From: a bacterium
Lineage (GTDB): Bacteria; Chloroflexota; Dormibacteria; UBA8260; Bog-877
DNA length: 14,157 nucleotides
Reading direction: 5' to 3'
Assembly: GCA_021817025.1 (NCBI GenBank)
Contig: JAKAWF010000068.1
Span: 1-14,157, forward strand
Part shown: one piece after another, positions 13,605 to 14,157 of the stretch
How positions within the stretch are numbered: position 1 is the first letter of the stretch
Layout: the number at the start of each line of letters is the position of its first letter
Notes under the pieces: model-generated
What the model saw: only the letters and a program-made list of their open reading frames with translations
What the model was told of the DNA's origin: nothing
The model's database searches: none
Made by a program: the position numbers and the translations under genes

Positions 13605-14157
13605 ATGGAGGCAGGCGTGGGGAGCGCCCTGCGCGAGTGGCAGCAGCGGCGGGACGGCATGGTCCTGGCCCTTCGCCGCCTGGGGGCCTTCATAGAGGAT
13701 CGCGGCGACCAGTCGGTCGCGGCTTTCATCTTTGCGGCGGCGGAGCGTCTGGCGCAGGGACGACTCACCCTGGCGGTGCTGGGCGAGTTCAAGCGAGGCA
13801 AGAGCACCCTGATCAACTCACTGCTGGAGGCGCCCGTGCTCCCGGTCGGAGTAATCCCCATGACCTCGATCCCGCTTCGGCTGGAGTACGGGGAGGAGGC
13901 GCTCGCCGTGGTCGAGCTGGAGGAGGGCGGGGGGATCTCGATCGATCTCGGAGAGCTGGCGGCCTATGGCACTGAAACCGGCAATCCGCGCAACCTGAAG
14001 CGGGTGCGTGGCATCTCCATCCATCATCCGGCCGCAATTCTTCGGCGGGGAGTCATCCTGGTCGACACCCCCGGCATCGGATCCGTCCACGCGCACAACA
14101 CGCAGGTGGCGTACGAACAGCTCCGGGACGCCGACGCGGCGATTTTCGTGCTCTCGG
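13605..14157 (+). CDS. Dynamin-like GTPase, N-terminal part (3' end outside window)
   Basis: The frame is open from ATG 13605 to the window end (184 residues visible). A helical N-terminus is followed by a GTPase domain: P-loop GEFKRGKST at 60-68, a G2-type Thr in VGVIPMTSIP at about 91, and G3 DTPGIGS at 154-160, then the DADAAIFVLS strand. The pattern GEF..GKSTLIN and VDTPG.GS...HN matches bacterial dynamin-like proteins, which bind and remodel membranes and can be long (500 residues or more). The start is supported by GGGAG at 13591-13595 with 9-nt spacing. It probably is not part of the peptide island, as it lies beyond the MFS remnant and two hairpins; it likely belongs to the chromosomal flank. 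Exact role (membrane stress, division, phage defence) cannot be told from this part. Confidence 0.88.
   Translation, partial: MEAGVGSALREWQQRRDGMVLALRRLGAFIEDRGDQSVAAFIFAAAERLAQGRLTLAVLGEFKRGKSTLINSLLEAPVLPVGVIPMTSIPLRLEYGEEALAVVELEEGGGISIDLGELAAYGTETGNPRNLKRVRGISIHHPAAILRRGVILVDTPGIGSVHAHNTQVAYEQLRDADAAIFVLS

Noticed and set aside
1..14157. Mobile-element explanation: transposase, integrase, terminal inverted repeats or tRNA attachment site
   Set aside because: None of these was found; the only large repeat is the MFS direct repeat, which is coding sequence.
13605..14157. Dynamin-like GTPase as part of a phage-defence system in this island
   Set aside because: Only the N-terminal part is visible, no second dynamin or defence gene is next to it, and it lies outside the repeat-bracketed region.

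Overview
The window is very GC-rich, gene-dense bacterial DNA with almost every gene on the + strand. It has short or overlapping gene junctions, several GTG/TTG starts and a lipoprotein-type solute-binding protein. This fits a high-GC soil or environmental bacterium such as an actinobacterium or a Chloroflexota/Dormibacterota-like lineage. That placement is an inference from base composition and protein style; no marker gene is present. I see no rRNA, tRNA, CRISPR array, transposase or integrase.

Layout. 1-240 is the 3' end of a major facilitator (MFS) transporter gene. 241-571 is non-coding, with two hairpins and a possible promoter. 572-2527 encodes an oligopeptide-type ABC substrate-binding lipoprotein, followed directly by a strong hairpin. 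2623-7770 is a tightly packed block: a ketopantoate-reductase-like/amidase fusion, a zinc alcohol dehydrogenase, an M19 dipeptidase and an RraA-like aldolase/decarboxylase, joined by overlaps of 1 and 4 nt and a gap of 2 nt. After a 145-nt gap rich in dyads comes a second block, 7916-12697: a short-chain dehydrogenase, an M20 dipeptidase, a DUF885 putative metallopeptidase and an aspartoacylase/succinylglutamate-desuccinylase-like enzyme. 12739-13410 is a second, 5'-truncated copy of the MFS gene (only TM7-TM12). From 13605 a dynamin-like GTPase runs off the end.

How the genes may work together. A binding protein with no permease in the window is followed by five hydrolases of unrelated fold (amidase-signature, M19, M20, HExxxGHH DUF885, M14-like deacylase), three oxidoreductase modules and an RraA-type aldolase. 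The reading I favour is a catabolic island for peptides or amides that ordinary peptidases cannot open (N-acylated, beta-linked or D-residue-containing). Hydrolysis would release hydroxy, keto or amino acids, which the dehydrogenases and the aldolase would then process. The substrate cannot be read from the sequence.

The most unusual points are (1) the single-ORF fusion of a complete ketopantoate-reductase-like module to a complete amidase with its Lys-Ser-Ser triad, and (2) the bracketing of the whole island by direct repeats of the same MFS gene, one copy being a half gene.
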